Part shown: piece after piece, positions 44,164 through 54,650 of the stretch
How positions within the stretch are numbered: position 1 is the first letter of the stretch
Layout: every line of letters starts with the position of its first letter
DNA from: Tolypothrix tenuis PCC 7101
GTDB taxonomy: Bacteria > Cyanobacteriota > Cyanobacteriia > Cyanobacteriales > Nostocaceae
Reading direction: 5' to 3'
Assembly: GCF_002368295.1 (NCBI RefSeq)
Contig: NZ_AP018249.1
Location: forward strand, 124,001-188,000
Length of the DNA: 64,000 nucleotides
The notes under the pieces: generated by a model
Databases searched by the model: none
Seen by the model: the letters and a program-made list of their open reading frames with translations, nothing else
What the model was told of the DNA's origin: nothing
Program-made: the position numbers and the translations under genes

Positions 44164-47100
44164 ATGGATTTAACCACTAGAGTCTTAGAAGGTTCTGGTC
44201 TGAGTATACCTATCTTTGATGGGTCGTATAACAATGGTAAGGGGAGATATTTATCTGAACCAGAAATCATTAAAAATTCTCTGCTCGAACAGATGTTTGA
44301 AGCAGAAGATTTACAATCTCTACTACTGGTTAAAATCGATAGTAAAAATCCAGATGCTAACCATTTAAGACATAGAACATTTCAGGATGAAATCCAACGT
44401 AAATTAGCTTTCAGTTCTGGCAATAGTTATTACTTTGCTGATGATTTGCTGCATAAAAAAATTAGACGCTTATTCGCTACAGAACCGGATACTGCTTGTC
44501 GCTATGGTTCTTTGCTAGTTAGCAATTGCTATAAAGGCTCAGAAACTTTTACAGGGCTGCGAGTTAAAATTGTGGATTTTGAAGATTCACAGTATGCTCA
44601 TTATAAAACAGGAGACTGTCACGGCAAGATTTCGCCCCAACTTGCCAAACTATTGGGAGGAGAACGCAATTGTCCATTCCAATTTCGGTTTGCTTGGAGG
44701 AGTAATTGGGCTGAATCAGATAATTCCCAGTGTCCAAAAACCAGCTTCTTGTCCAAAGGTACTTTTCTACCCGATGCGAATTTGACCGATGTTGAAGGCT
44801 ACGACATTATTATGGATCGTTCCTCAATTAAAGGCATTAAAAAATCAGAACTTAAAAACTTAATACCTTGCGGTGACTATGAGTTTCCTCAAGCGGTAAT
44901 CGGTAATCGAGGTAACGCCAAAGCCACCAGCTACGATAATAGTTGGCAGTTTACCATTTGGTACTCAGAAGAAGCAGTCAAACAAGATTTGAGCCAACCC
45001 ACCGAAGAAAAAGCTAGAGAACTGGCCCAATTGCAACGCAATCCCTTAGCGTTGGCAAAATACATCATCCAACAATATGATAAACAACAGCGATCGCCTA
45101 CGGCGGGCGTTCCGCCATCGCAGCAAAAGCAGTCAGAAGAAGCTTTTAACGAAATTGAGGATAATGCTAACAATCAAGCACAGGAATCTCGCTGGATTTC
45201 CTTATTACGTAGCGATAAATATGGTCAATTGATTGAAACCCCGAAATTCCGCAAGTTTGCTACCGATTACATAGCCAATCAATGGCGTGACCTAGCAATT
45301 AAGGGAGGATACAACCATAATTCGGGTATGGCAATGCCGTGCGATCGCCTAACTCGTGGCACAATCTGTGTACCCCATCTACCGGAAGGAGATGTCATTC
45401 TCACCCGTTACCCCATCGTCAACTCAGACAACATCCGCCTCTACCAAAACATCCACGATCCAGAATTGAAAAAAACTCGCAACGTAGTCTGGATTCACCC
45501 CAAGGATGCCGAAGAATACCACCAAGCCGATTTTGACGGCGACCAATTAATGGTCAGCCCAGCCAGTAAACTGCCTAATATTGCTCAAGAAACTCTCCGC
45601 GCAGGTGAACCAGGAAAATTTGAACCAGTTAAACAACGCCCTAAGCTGGCATATACGGAAATTACAGATGAAGAAGGCAACTTAAAATACAAAAGTTTAG
45701 CAGAGATTGCTGCTGCCAGCAGTCAAAATAAAGTAGGGCTAGTAGCAACAAACATTGGGCGTGTACAGTCATCGATGCCCAAAGAAGGTGAGAATGTGGA
45801 GCGATTTGGCAGACGACAAAGGAAGTTACTAAATCGTCTATTTCAAGCACTTCAGGTAGAGGTAGATTCGCCCAAAAGTGCAGAAAGATTGGAAGACATC
45901 AAAGAAATAGATGGGGAAAATTTGCTAGCTGATGCCAAACAATGGTCAGAATCTCATCCCAGTTACTTTTTTGACTTTAAAAAAGATGAACGGCTTTATC
46001 GCTCCTTTGCTATGCCTGCGGATGCTCCCGGCTCAATTAACGTCATTGCCAGAGTTGTTGTCAATCCTTTGTGGGAACCAACACGCATTCGCAGCAGAGA
46101 CAGGCACGAGTTTCGCTACCTGTTTCCCAAAGAGATGCTATCTGTAGATGCCCTGGAATGGGCAGAAGAACTGAAAACAAGGTTTCAACAAGCTAGAGAC
46201 GAAATTAAGGAACGGGTGGGAGATGACAGGGAAGCCTTTAATGAGGAATTAGGAAAGCTCTACGAAAGCTATCGAGCGGAGATTGATGAATTATTCACCA
46301 CTCCAGAAGAGAAGTTTGTCAGTCCAAAAGGCAGACTCCGCCAACGCACAGAAGGTGCGGCGGCACTGTGGCACACACAACACACTCGTCCAGAATTAGA
46401 TCGGCATCGCAAAGACTGTTTAAAGCTGGCAGAACAGATGGAAATTACGTTTTCGTTTCAGCACGATTATGAACTGCCAAGCGTTGCATTACCACAAGAT
46501 ATTTATGTTTTGAGTGTTCCTTTCGGTGCAGGTGCTGTTAAATGGAAAGAATCTTTAGAACAAAAGGGAATTAAATTTGATGCGACAATTCATCCTCAAT
46601 TACCTTTAATTGAATTTGCTTTGAAAGACTTATCCCCCAAAGTAGTTGATAAATTAGCAGCTAAATTTGGTGAAAACGTTAACGATTTAGATGAACTTAA
46701 TATCCCCAAGGATTTAAGAATTATCCCGCCAGCAGATCATAGTTGGGCAACATCACGTCAGGATTCAGGTGTTGGTGCTTTGGCATATAACCTATTTACA
46801 GATGAAGTATGTCAGCAGCTTCAGGATTTTCAGTTTGATGAAATTAAAGTGTTGGGTATCAAATACAATGACTTCGCCAATGAAAACTTTGCTAGTAAGC
46901 ATTGGAAAAAGCGCAGCGTTACTTTGGAAGTAGGAGTTTTTGAGTTACCCGAATCACACCCAGAGTTTTATCGTTACAACGGTACACCGATATTACAGAT
47001 TGATGGCAAGAATTTAGGGACTTTTGCTCCCGACAGCCCAAAACTACCAATTGGTGCTACATTTGCAGCTACTTTGCAGCCAGATGGCTCTAGTATTATC

Positions 47101-47547
47101 CTCAAGGTTAATCCTGAGTCAATCAATCTACCAGAAGTTCCATTACCGGAATCAGAACCAACGTTAGATACTGCGGGGCAATTGGGAGCCATTCACCGTG
47201 AACTCTGGCGTAAAGAAATGTTTGATAATTTAGTAGGAGCGATCGCTATCACCTACGAACAGCGACAAGTCCATCAATCTACAAGTAATGAAATTGAGCA
47301 GTTCAAAATTGGTAGTCATTGGACTGCTTATGTGCAATCCAGTGGTGATTTTATTGTGCGAAATGAAGGTAAGCGGACGATTTGTCGAGGCAATCTCGAG
47401 ACGGGTGAGGAGATATTTCCACTTTCAGAAGAACGTGCCAGTGAGCTAGAAGCGATGATTTTAGAGAGAGCGCGATTACTTCACAGAAAACATGATGTAT
47501 CACATAATTTACACCATATTAGCAGTCAGGATATAGATTTGAACTAA
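44164..47547 (+). CDS. RNA polymerase / RdRp-like double-psi barrel protein
   Basis: About 1127 residues from ATG 44164 (a GTG at 44092 would add 24). Asp456, Asp458 and Asp460 form DFDGD in the string QADFDGDQLMV, the Mg-binding signature of the double-psi beta-barrel RNA polymerases (compare NADFDGDQMAV of beta-prime). Before it is DVILTRYPIVNSDNIRLYQ, which matches the beta-prime LxRxPxLH-type strand. After it, NKVGLVATNIGRVQSS...NRLFQALQVEVDSPKS follows the pattern of eukaryotic RdRPs (LG.I...H ... VD.PK). The N- and C-terminal parts are of unknown fold. It lies beside the conjugation genes. Confidence 0.7.
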   Translation: MDLTTRVLEGSGLSIPIFDGSYNNGKGRYLSEPEIIKNSLLEQMFEAEDLQSLLLVKIDSKNPDANHLRHRTFQDEIQRKLAFSSGNSYYFADDLLHKKIRRLFATEPDTACRYGSLLVSNCYKGSETFTGLRVKIVDFEDSQYAHYKTGDCHGKISPQLAKLLGGERNCPFQFRFAWRSNWAESDNSQCPKTSFLSKGTFLPDANLTDVEGYDIIMDRSSIKGIKKSELKNLIPCGDYEFPQAVIGNRGNAKATSYDNSWQFTIWYSEEAVKQDLSQPTEEKARELAQLQRNPLALAKYIIQQYDKQQRSPTAGVPPSQQKQSEEAFNEIEDNANNQAQESRWISLLRSDKYGQLIETPKFRKFATDYIANQWRDLAIKGGYNHNSGMAMPCDRLTRGTICVPHLPEGDVILTRYPIVNSDNIRLYQNIHDPELKKTRNVVWIHPKDAEEYHQADFDGDQLMVSPASKLPNIAQETLRAGEPGKFEPVKQRPKLAYTEITDEEGNLKYKSLAEIAAASSQNKVGLVATNIGRVQSSMPKEGENVERFGRRQRKLLNRLFQALQVEVDSPKSAERLEDIKEIDGENLLADAKQWSESHPSYFFDFKKDERLYRSFAMPADAPGSINVIARVVVNPLWEPTRIRSRDRHEFRYLFPKEMLSVDALEWAEELKTRFQQARDEIKERVGDDREAFNEELGKLYESYRAEIDELFTTPEEKFVSPKGRLRQRTEGAAALWHTQHTRPELDRHRKDCLKLAEQMEITFSFQHDYELPSVALPQDIYVLSVPFGAGAVKWKESLEQKGIKFDATIHPQLPLIEFALKDLSPKVVDKLAAKFGENVNDLDELNIPKDLRIIPPADHSWATSRQDSGVGALAYNLFTDEVCQQLQDFQFDEIKVLGIKYNDFANENFASKHWKKRSVTLEVGVFELPESHPEFYRYNGTPILQIDGKNLGTFAPDSPKLPIGATFAATLQPDGSSIILKVNPESINLPEVPLPESEPTLDTAGQLGAIHRELWRKEMFDNLVGAIAITYEQRQVHQSTSNEIEQFKIGSHWTAYVQSSGDFIVRNEGKRTICRGNLETGEEIFPLSEERASELEAMILERARLLHRKHDVSHNLHHISSQDIDLN

Positions 47548-47860
47548 AGTGGTAAAAGAGATTATTTAAAATTATTTTGGCAACGGTATTGACTATGTGA
47601 GATGTTAAATAAACTATCGGAATGAATTTGACACTAACCTTGTTGGGGTTAGTTAACTATGCAAGTGAAGCTAACCCAAGTGTTAGAATTAGTATCCCCC
47701 GAAAGCAACGCTTAACTCTAGAATCGTTACTAGATTTAATAGCGAAGGTAAAAACAGCAATATTAGCCAACTGGACAACTTATAAATCGCCATTTGGTCT
47801 AGCTGTTTTCAGATCAAGCCTTGTTAGGTTAACTCTTAAGGCAATCAGCTTTGAGTACCT
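47548..47860. other. 313-base gap with inverted repeat, no firm gene
   Basis: It contains an inverted repeat (CTAACC and GGTTAG near 47637-47652). An 85-codon frame (47622-47879) exists, but it overlaps the start of the next gene and has no ribosome binding site, so I do not annotate it as a gene. Confidence 0.35.
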
Positions 47861-49885
47861 ATGGCTACCAAAACACTGACCAAACCTAAGCAAAGACAAA
47901 ATTCTCAAAATCGCTCATGGGAAAACCTGACAGATCGCCGTAAACTCCGCCATATTGAAAACACATTGGATAAAGCGATCGCATCTTCAATTCAGAATGA
48001 TTCTATCCAGTCCCACGAAGACTTTAAAGCCTATGTAGAAAATTACAGCCAAGAATCGGGCAAAGCCCCCATTACTGTAGAACTCTGCGTAGGAGGTGGG
48101 GATAATGACGAGATAAAAGGTTATCGTTTCTACCTCACCAGCGATCCCAGCCACAGAACTAGCGGTAAGTACCTAATTAAAAATTTAGAAGGAATTACCA
48201 GCAAAGATGAAAACTACTTCACCCCTTCTAACATTGCTGAAATTTGCGGTTTTGCTGCAACAGAACTTGACGATATTGATGATGAATTAGAAGATAATCT
48301 GCTCGATTTAGATGAACAAGATGAAGAAATAGAAGCTATAAACAACGAACTAGACGACCTGTCAAATGACGATTTCAACACTCAAATAGACGAATTAGAT
48401 GATTTAGGTGAAGAAGACGAGTCATTTATTAGTCGTGTGAAGATACCCCCGACTAAAACTCAAGCCAAAACTTCAGCTAAAACCCAAAGTAAGCCCCAAA
48501 CCAAAACACAAGCTAATCTTCAAGATAGAGCTAAGACTAATAACACTGTTGCCAAAAATACCAACTCCAGAGAACCTATAGACGAAGCTTCGCGGTTAAG
48601 TGCCACAGCTGCTACCAATGGACGAGAAGTAAATGGTGTGAATTTAGCTGGACTAGCTGGACAATTGGGAACTCTGGGAATTGCGGTGGGACAAGGTATT
48701 TTAGAACAGCTAGCAGCCGAAGCTGATGAAAAGCGGCTGGAACGAATTCTTAAAGAACTACAAAGGCAAAATGACCGTGTAGATAACATAGCTAGTCGCT
48801 TGCAAGAAGCAAAGCCGGACTCATCAGAGTCTCAAAAGTCTCAAGATTCTCAAACTGTATCTGAAAAATCAGCCGCAGACAATCCACTGGCTGTAGCTGC
48901 TACTAAAATCGGCTCGAAAGTAGATAATCTTGGTTCCAAACTAGACCCCAAATACCAATCTCAACCATTTGAATTAGATAAGAATGCCAGCATCAACGAA
49001 CAGCTTAACCAAATTGAAGCCTACTTAAAAGTTCTTTCCAAACGACTTGATAGTTTAGAAATGGTAGTTAGCCGATTGGAAAAACAGATAGTAGCACAAC
49101 AAAATAATTCTACTGTTGTTGAGTCAGAAACTGATACAGATATTGTCCCACCTAACTCTACTAGTCAGCCACCGACAGAAGTTGATATTTTAGAACATCT
49201 GACGAAACGCCAAGTACAGCAACAACAAGCTGCCTGTGCCGATGGTTTAGTGGGGTTTGCCAAAGTAGCTGGTGAATTACTTGACCAATCACCCCAAGAC
49301 GGCATTCCTATTTCCAATAACAAAACTTTATGGGTAGAAGGACAAGGTAAACAAGTAGCGATCACCTTAAAAAATACCCAAGGTGAAACACTTTTTGCTG
49401 GTACTCGCACTCAGGGACAGTGGGCGATCGCACAAGACAATCTCAGCAGAGATGAAAAGACTGGTATTTGCAAACTACCACAGTCTAAAGAAGAATACGC
49501 TCTCAAAGCCAGCACCCAAGCATTAATTCAAAAATTTCAAGAACAGCTACCTAACCCATTTAACAGCAACGATGAATCGACATTCACCTGGACTGAAAAG
49601 GGCAAAGTCAAGTACGAGTTTGAAGTAGTGAAACTATCCAATGGTACACAGCTACTTCAAGGATTTAACCCTAATCGTAACGATGAACAAGTGCTTGATG
49701 CCGTTTTAGTACCAGGGCAGCCCCCAGACATTTTGCAGTGCAGCATCCCCCTGCGTGAGATAGAAGCGGTACTAGACAATCAGCAATCAACTCGCTCTAC
49801 CCAAGCCCACACTGATAAAGATACTGCAAAACAACGCCAGAAACAAACTCAAAGAAAAGCCAGCAAACCAGAAATGCAAGTTTAA
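47861..49885 (+). CDS. Large coiled-coil plasmid protein, possible transfer function
   Basis: A 674-residue protein. An N-terminal globular region (about 35-130, with APITVELCVGGG and YRFYLTSDPSHRTSG), an acidic linker (about 135-190), a Thr/Lys/Gln low-complexity stretch, a coiled coil (about 275-320 and 375-410) and a C-terminal domain (430-640) rich in beta strands are seen. It ends 18 bases before the pilin-like gene. The position at the head of the VirB-like genes suggests a transfer or relaxosome role. The family is unknown. Confidence 0.55.
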   Translation: MATKTLTKPKQRQNSQNRSWENLTDRRKLRHIENTLDKAIASSIQNDSIQSHEDFKAYVENYSQESGKAPITVELCVGGGDNDEIKGYRFYLTSDPSHRTSGKYLIKNLEGITSKDENYFTPSNIAEICGFAATELDDIDDELEDNLLDLDEQDEEIEAINNELDDLSNDDFNTQIDELDDLGEEDESFISRVKIPPTKTQAKTSAKTQSKPQTKTQANLQDRAKTNNTVAKNTNSREPIDEASRLSATAATNGREVNGVNLAGLAGQLGTLGIAVGQGILEQLAAEADEKRLERILKELQRQNDRVDNIASRLQEAKPDSSESQKSQDSQTVSEKSAADNPLAVAATKIGSKVDNLGSKLDPKYQSQPFELDKNASINEQLNQIEAYLKVLSKRLDSLEMVVSRLEKQIVAQQNNSTVVESETDTDIVPPNSTSQPPTEVDILEHLTKRQVQQQQAACADGLVGFAKVAGELLDQSPQDGIPISNNKTLWVEGQGKQVAITLKNTQGETLFAGTRTQGQWAIAQDNLSRDEKTGICKLPQSKEEYALKASTQALIQKFQEQLPNPFNSNDESTFTWTEKGKVKYEFEVVKLSNGTQLLQGFNPNRNDEQVLDAVLVPGQPPDILQCSIPLREIEAVLDNQQSTRSTQAHTDKDTAKQRQKQTQRKASKPEMQV

Positions 49886-49903
49886 TTTATCGAGAAGAGA
49901 AAG

Positions 49904-50530
49904 ATGAATAACACTAAATCTCACAATTCTCAGTTTAAGCTGCTGTTATCTCGCAATTTTTCAACCAAATTGAGAAAGCTGAAAATCAACTGCACAGATT
50001 TACTTTTCATTGTTATATCTCTTACGATTGGAATTTATTTGTTAATTACAAAACCTATATTTGTCACTATTTTGGGATGTGCCAGTATTGTTTTCTCGAG
50101 TATTGGATATGTAATTCAGACAGTACCCATTCTAGAAAAGTATTTAGGTAGAAAAATTCGCTTCTGGCATATTGTTGCCGCCATTATTACTGTTACTGCT
50201 TTACTCGATACCTTTGCAACTCCAGCCCAAGCTATTTTCTTAAGCGGGTTGGAAAGCTTCTTCAACAATCTAGCTCAACAAAGTTCCCAAGCCGGAGGCG
50301 GTTCCACTAGTACTTTGGATGCCAATGTTGTTGGTTTAACATTTAACCTCATCCGAGGTGCATTCTTGCTGCTGGTTGCTGCTGCTTCTTTATTTGCTTA
50401 CAACCAAGCACAGCAAGGTAATGATTGGCGACCAATTGTCACCCAAGTTGGTCTGGCGTTCTCCATTGTAATTGCCATTGATGTCATCACTTTCATATTT
50501 GTCGGTAATGGCACAGGAACACCCAGCTAA
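49904..50530 (+). CDS. VirB2-like pilin candidate with long leader
   Basis: A 208-residue protein with hydrophobic segments at about 32-50, 53-72, 88-105, then TPAQA (signal peptidase-like site near 106-110), then a short polar stretch and two hydrophobic segments (143-165 and 180-202). The final about 95 residues have the size and two-helix plan of a conjugative pilin of VirB2/TrbC type. The long leader with two further helices is unusual. The role is inferred from topology and its position before VirB4. Confidence 0.5.
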   Translation: MNNTKSHNSQFKLLLSRNFSTKLRKLKINCTDLLFIVISLTIGIYLLITKPIFVTILGCASIVFSSIGYVIQTVPILEKYLGRKIRFWHIVAAIITVTALLDTFATPAQAIFLSGLESFFNNLAQQSSQAGGGSTSTLDANVVGLTFNLIRGAFLLLVAAASLFAYNQAQQGNDWRPIVTQVGLAFSIVIAIDVITFIFVGNGTGTPS

Positions 50531-51147
50531 TCTCAAATTACTCTCAATTTTCACCGCTAAATTCAGTTATAAATTAAACCCAACTTGATTTTATACCCAT
50601 TAATACCAATTCTCCCAAGGAAGGTTACAGATGATGACAATAGGACTGCGAGATTGTGAATCGGTATCAGAAAAAATTGTCAAAATAATCAATGGAACAT
50701 TCAGAGGATAATCAGAGTAGCAAAAGCCAATCAGCAACATCGTGTTATGAATTAAATCATGAATATAAGTTTAATTAGTGCATCATAATGTGACCAAAAG
50801 TTGAATTTATGTGTTGTTCAAAAAATGAGCATCGAAATACTTTAATTTCATTCTCAACTTTCAACATTAAATATGCTTCAAAAACATTTCTAGATAAAAA
50901 TTTAGTGATTAGTGATCGCATTAGCGCAGATATGTTTTCCTGGCAAGAAAGGCTTCCTTGCTCTCTCGGAATTTTTTGAGCCAGGTTACTGCTGTAACTA
51001 GGTTTTAGCTTATTTAAACTCAAATTATCAGTTTGAAGTTTATCGTGTCCTTTTTGCCCAAGTTAACGATAAAAGCCCACAAATGACAATATCACGGCAC
51101 ATTCAGCAACTTAGGTTACTAATGCAGCACCAAATAATTACACAACT
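50531..51147. other. 617-base gap, one dispersed repeat
   Basis: No convincing gene. The segment at about 50603-50644 (AATACCAATTCTCCCAA then GGAAG.. ACAGATGATGAC) is nearly repeated at the end of the next gene (54408-54446). The region is AT-rich. Confidence 0.35.
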
Positions 51148-54100
51148 ATGGCACAAGACAATCAAGAATTCATCAAAGTCAACCGAATTCTGGGCAAGCA
51201 AGCTAGCATTGGGCCTATTCCGGCGGAACAGCTACTTCCTTGGATTGCCATTATTGTAGTTTGCTATGTTCTCACCAATGGTTTACTCAGTTTGGGTATG
51301 GGTTGGTTCTTTGCCACCTCCTTTTGGCTAATTATCAGTTGGTGGATTCTCACAGGTAACCAGCCCCATCAGTTTTTAGATCGATGGCGTAAGCCACCGG
51401 GAACAGAGTGGTGCAATAGTAACAGCATTTACATCTCACCGATTCCCGAATATCGACCAGCTTGGATGCATCGGCGCTACGGGGACTCGCAAGTGCAAAT
51501 CCGATTCAAGCCGCTGATTGTACCGAATCAATATGGAGGCAAAAGTAAGTTTATGCCCTTCCAAAATGAAGTAAACATCTGCTGTATTGCAGAAATTAAG
51601 AAAAACGATCGTGAAGTGGCTGCCCTGTTATTAGATCAAGGCAACTGTCAGTATCAACTTGTGTTTGGGTTTCACATCGCTGGACTGCATGACATACTGC
51701 ATGAAAATGAGGTTAGCGAATTTGCTCACTCTATCGAAGAGGGTTTGAAAGAACTACCCCCCGGTGAAAAAATTACCTTTTGTACTGGTTGTTATAGTGA
51801 TGATACTAAGTCATATTCCTTACCGACAGACTCTGCCAAGGGAGTACCCCACAAACGCCAAACCCCACTTACTGTCTTAGCAGACGATTGCCACTTAAAA
51901 CCAGTTTCTGTGCTGCTTCGCAACGAGCAATTGCGGGTGGAACAACTCAAGGAAGCAGGTTCTCGCCAAATCTGGAACCAAATCGCTTTCTGTACTTGGA
52001 CGAGCGATGATGAAGCTGGTTCACAGTACAAGGATTTTGTGGGTGGACTGATTGAAAAATGTAGAAAATTCGGCTCTTGGGCAGTTGAATTGATTACAGG
52101 GAATAAACGCACCTATCAAGAGGAGTTTTTCAAAAAGCTTTTACTGCAAGGGTTTCAGCAAGGATTTATCCAGTGGGAATTGCTACTCAATACCAAAATT
52201 GGCTTAGAAATAACACCTTGCAGTGCTACAGATTTGTGGCAGTGGCTGTGGAATCGATTTAATGAGGGTGCAGCACCTCCTATTCCCCAAGTTATTACAC
52301 TGAAGGAGACTGAGACAGGACTGGAGTTAACAGAAACCCTAACCACCGACAAGCACATTTGTACATTACTGATTGAAGGACAACATGGACATTCTGCTTG
52401 TCCCGAACATCGAGGAGATCATGACCGAGTTTACCTGACAGGTAAAAGCAAGGTTTGTGGAGTCATGGTCGTAACAGATCCCCCTGTTGGTTGGTCTAAT
52501 GCTCAAGAGCAGCTAAAGTGGGTCTGGAAAATCCTTGCTTCCAGCTATGTCCACGATACAGAAGCTTGGATTGAAATTAGCCGCAGCAATGACTTCTTCA
52601 TCCAAGACAACCTGGCGCGTCAAGCAAAACAATCGAAAACAGCCCGTACTTTAGCCATAACCAAAGGACAGGGACGGGATATTGGAGCAGAAATCAAACA
52701 GGAGGAATCTTTTGAAGCCCAGCGACGACTTTACGAAGGCACAAAAGCGTTGCACTGTGCGCCTGTATTTTTAGTTTACCGCCACAGTGCCCAAGAGTTA
52801 ACTCAAGCTTGCAACTTGTTGGCTAACAGTTTTGAGACTGCCAAAGTAATTCGAGAGCGTAATATTGCTTGGGAAATTTGGCTGCAAACTCTGCCGATTA
52901 CCTGCAAATGGTTACTGCATGGAAGTAATCTCAGCGAACGCAGAATAACTTTAGATACCCATACTGTAGCTGGGATTATGCCCCTAACTGTTCCCAAGGA
53001 CATCGATAAACAAGGTGTGGAATTCCTTACCAATCGTGGTGGCAAGCCTATTTATGTGGACTTATTTCACCAGCAGATTGGACGCGCTCTAATTACAGGT
53101 ACTTCCGGCTCAGGAAAGAGCGTTTTGGGATGGCGCTTTGCTCTAGAGGCATTAGCTAACAATATTCCCGTTGTTGGTATCGATATCTCTGCCAGTGGTA
53201 ACAGCACTTTCAAGACGGCAATTGAACTTTTGGGGGAGCAAGGAGCATATTACGATATTTCCAGTGGCAGCAGTAACCTACTGGAACCACCAGATTTGCG
53301 ACGGTTCAACAAGTCAGAACGGGAACGGCGCATGGAATCTTGGAAAGAGTTTATTCGCAAAGCATTAACAGCGATGGCTTCGCCCGCCTTCGGCAACGCA
53401 ATGGGTAAAGTCGAAAATCCCCATCTAGCTCAACGGGTTGATGCCTTGCTAGTCAAAGCTTTGGACGTATTTCTAAAAGACCCAGAAATTATTACTCGCT
53501 ACAATCGAGCGTTTGAGATGGGGTGGCTTTCACCAGAATGGCAGCAGATACCCACGCTACCAGATTTCGTCAAGTTCTGCACCAGAGAGCGCCTTAATCT
53601 GAGATCCTTTGAAGAAATTGACCGACAGGCACTCAACCAAATCCAGAATCAGGTTAGTGCTTTACTGGTATCTAGGTTGGGGAAAGCGATCGCTCGTCCC
53701 AGCACTTTTTCCCCAGTACCGGCAATTAAATTCTTTGCCCTCAGTGGATTGAGTAACGAACAGGATGCTTACTTAATGGCAATTAACGCCCACAGTGCCT
53801 GTATCCGTAATGCCCTATCCCATCCTCAGAGTTTATTTATTGGCGATGAGCTTTCCGTATTGTTACGTAAAGATGGTTTTGCCCAGATTATAGGCGAAAC
53901 CTGCGCTACAGGAAGGAAAGAAGGCATTGCTGTTCTGCTGTTGTCCCAGGACTTGGATACCATTTGCGAGTGTTCTACAGGCGCTCAAATTATGCAGAAC
54001 ATGACCTACCGGATTACCGGACGTATTACCAGTAGTGGTATTGCTTCTTTCCAACAGTATCTGAGTTATCCCGTCAATATTATCAGTCAGAATGCCACTG

Positions 54101-54486
54101 AAGCATTTTTGCCCCGTACCAGCGACCTTTATTCCTGCTGGCTTCTAGAAACAGGTGGTACATTCTGGCGTACCCGCTTTTATCCAGGGGAAATGATGTT
54201 AGCCAGTGTTGCCAATAACCAGGATGAACGAGAAGCACGAGAACGGGTGATGGCTCAGTATCCAGATACCACTAAAGGCAAGCTGTTAGGACTGAGAGCA
54301 TTTACTGATGCATACATTCCTGCTTTGAAGGAAAATAGAGGCTTTAAACATATTGGTCGAGAAATACATCAAACCCCAGTATTGCGCGATTCGCTATGCC
54401 CTGCTGTAATACCAATTCTCCCAAAGGAAGCAACAGATGATGACGGGGGGAAACGGAGACGCAAAGAGGCGGAAATTCATTTGTAG
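51148..54486 (+). CDS. virB4: VirB4-like ATPase with fused VirB3-like N-terminus
   Basis: A 1112-residue protein. The first about 95 residues carry two membrane segments (PWIAIIVVCYVLTNGLL and GWFFATSFWLIISWWIL) of a VirB3/PrgI-like type, then a large soluble region. The ATPase has Walker A GTSGSGKS (651-658) and Walker B FIGDELS (Asp900, Glu901), with LLLSQDLD as a later motif. It is the energy-providing ATPase of the transfer channel. The last residues (IPILPKEATDDDGG...) fall in a short repeat also found at 50603. Confidence 0.85.
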   Translation: MAQDNQEFIKVNRILGKQASIGPIPAEQLLPWIAIIVVCYVLTNGLLSLGMGWFFATSFWLIISWWILTGNQPHQFLDRWRKPPGTEWCNSNSIYISPIPEYRPAWMHRRYGDSQVQIRFKPLIVPNQYGGKSKFMPFQNEVNICCIAEIKKNDREVAALLLDQGNCQYQLVFGFHIAGLHDILHENEVSEFAHSIEEGLKELPPGEKITFCTGCYSDDTKSYSLPTDSAKGVPHKRQTPLTVLADDCHLKPVSVLLRNEQLRVEQLKEAGSRQIWNQIAFCTWTSDDEAGSQYKDFVGGLIEKCRKFGSWAVELITGNKRTYQEEFFKKLLLQGFQQGFIQWELLLNTKIGLEITPCSATDLWQWLWNRFNEGAAPPIPQVITLKETETGLELTETLTTDKHICTLLIEGQHGHSACPEHRGDHDRVYLTGKSKVCGVMVVTDPPVGWSNAQEQLKWVWKILASSYVHDTEAWIEISRSNDFFIQDNLARQAKQSKTARTLAITKGQGRDIGAEIKQEESFEAQRRLYEGTKALHCAPVFLVYRHSAQELTQACNLLANSFETAKVIRERNIAWEIWLQTLPITCKWLLHGSNLSERRITLDTHTVAGIMPLTVPKDIDKQGVEFLTNRGGKPIYVDLFHQQIGRALITGTSGSGKSVLGWRFALEALANNIPVVGIDISASGNSTFKTAIELLGEQGAYYDISSGSSNLLEPPDLRRFNKSERERRMESWKEFIRKALTAMASPAFGNAMGKVENPHLAQRVDALLVKALDVFLKDPEIITRYNRAFEMGWLSPEWQQIPTLPDFVKFCTRERLNLRSFEEIDRQALNQIQNQVSALLVSRLGKAIARPSTFSPVPAIKFFALSGLSNEQDAYLMAINAHSACIRNALSHPQSLFIGDELSVLLRKDGFAQIIGETCATGRKEGIAVLLLSQDLDTICECSTGAQIMQNMTYRITGRITSSGIASFQQYLSYPVNIISQNATEAFLPRTSDLYSCWLLETGGTFWRTRFYPGEMMLASVANNQDEREARERVMAQYPDTTKGKLLGLRAFTDAYIPALKENRGFKHIGREIHQTPVLRDSLCPAVIPILPKEATDDDGGKRRRKEAEIHL

Positions 54487-54650
54487 CAGGATTTTAGAGA
54501 AAAGGTATAAGTCCTGCGGACAGTCTTTACCAAAGCGGAGCATCTGTGCTCTGGAGAAAGCGATCGCCAACATAGTAAAAATGAGCAACAGACTCAAGAA
54601 CGCCTGATCGCAAGTTTATATATCCAGAACTGCATTAAGGGAAGTGAATC

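Noticed and set aside
47622..47879. 85-codon open frame before the 47861 gene
   Set aside because: It overlaps the next start, has no ribosome binding site, and contains an inverted repeat; kept only as a note in the gap entry.
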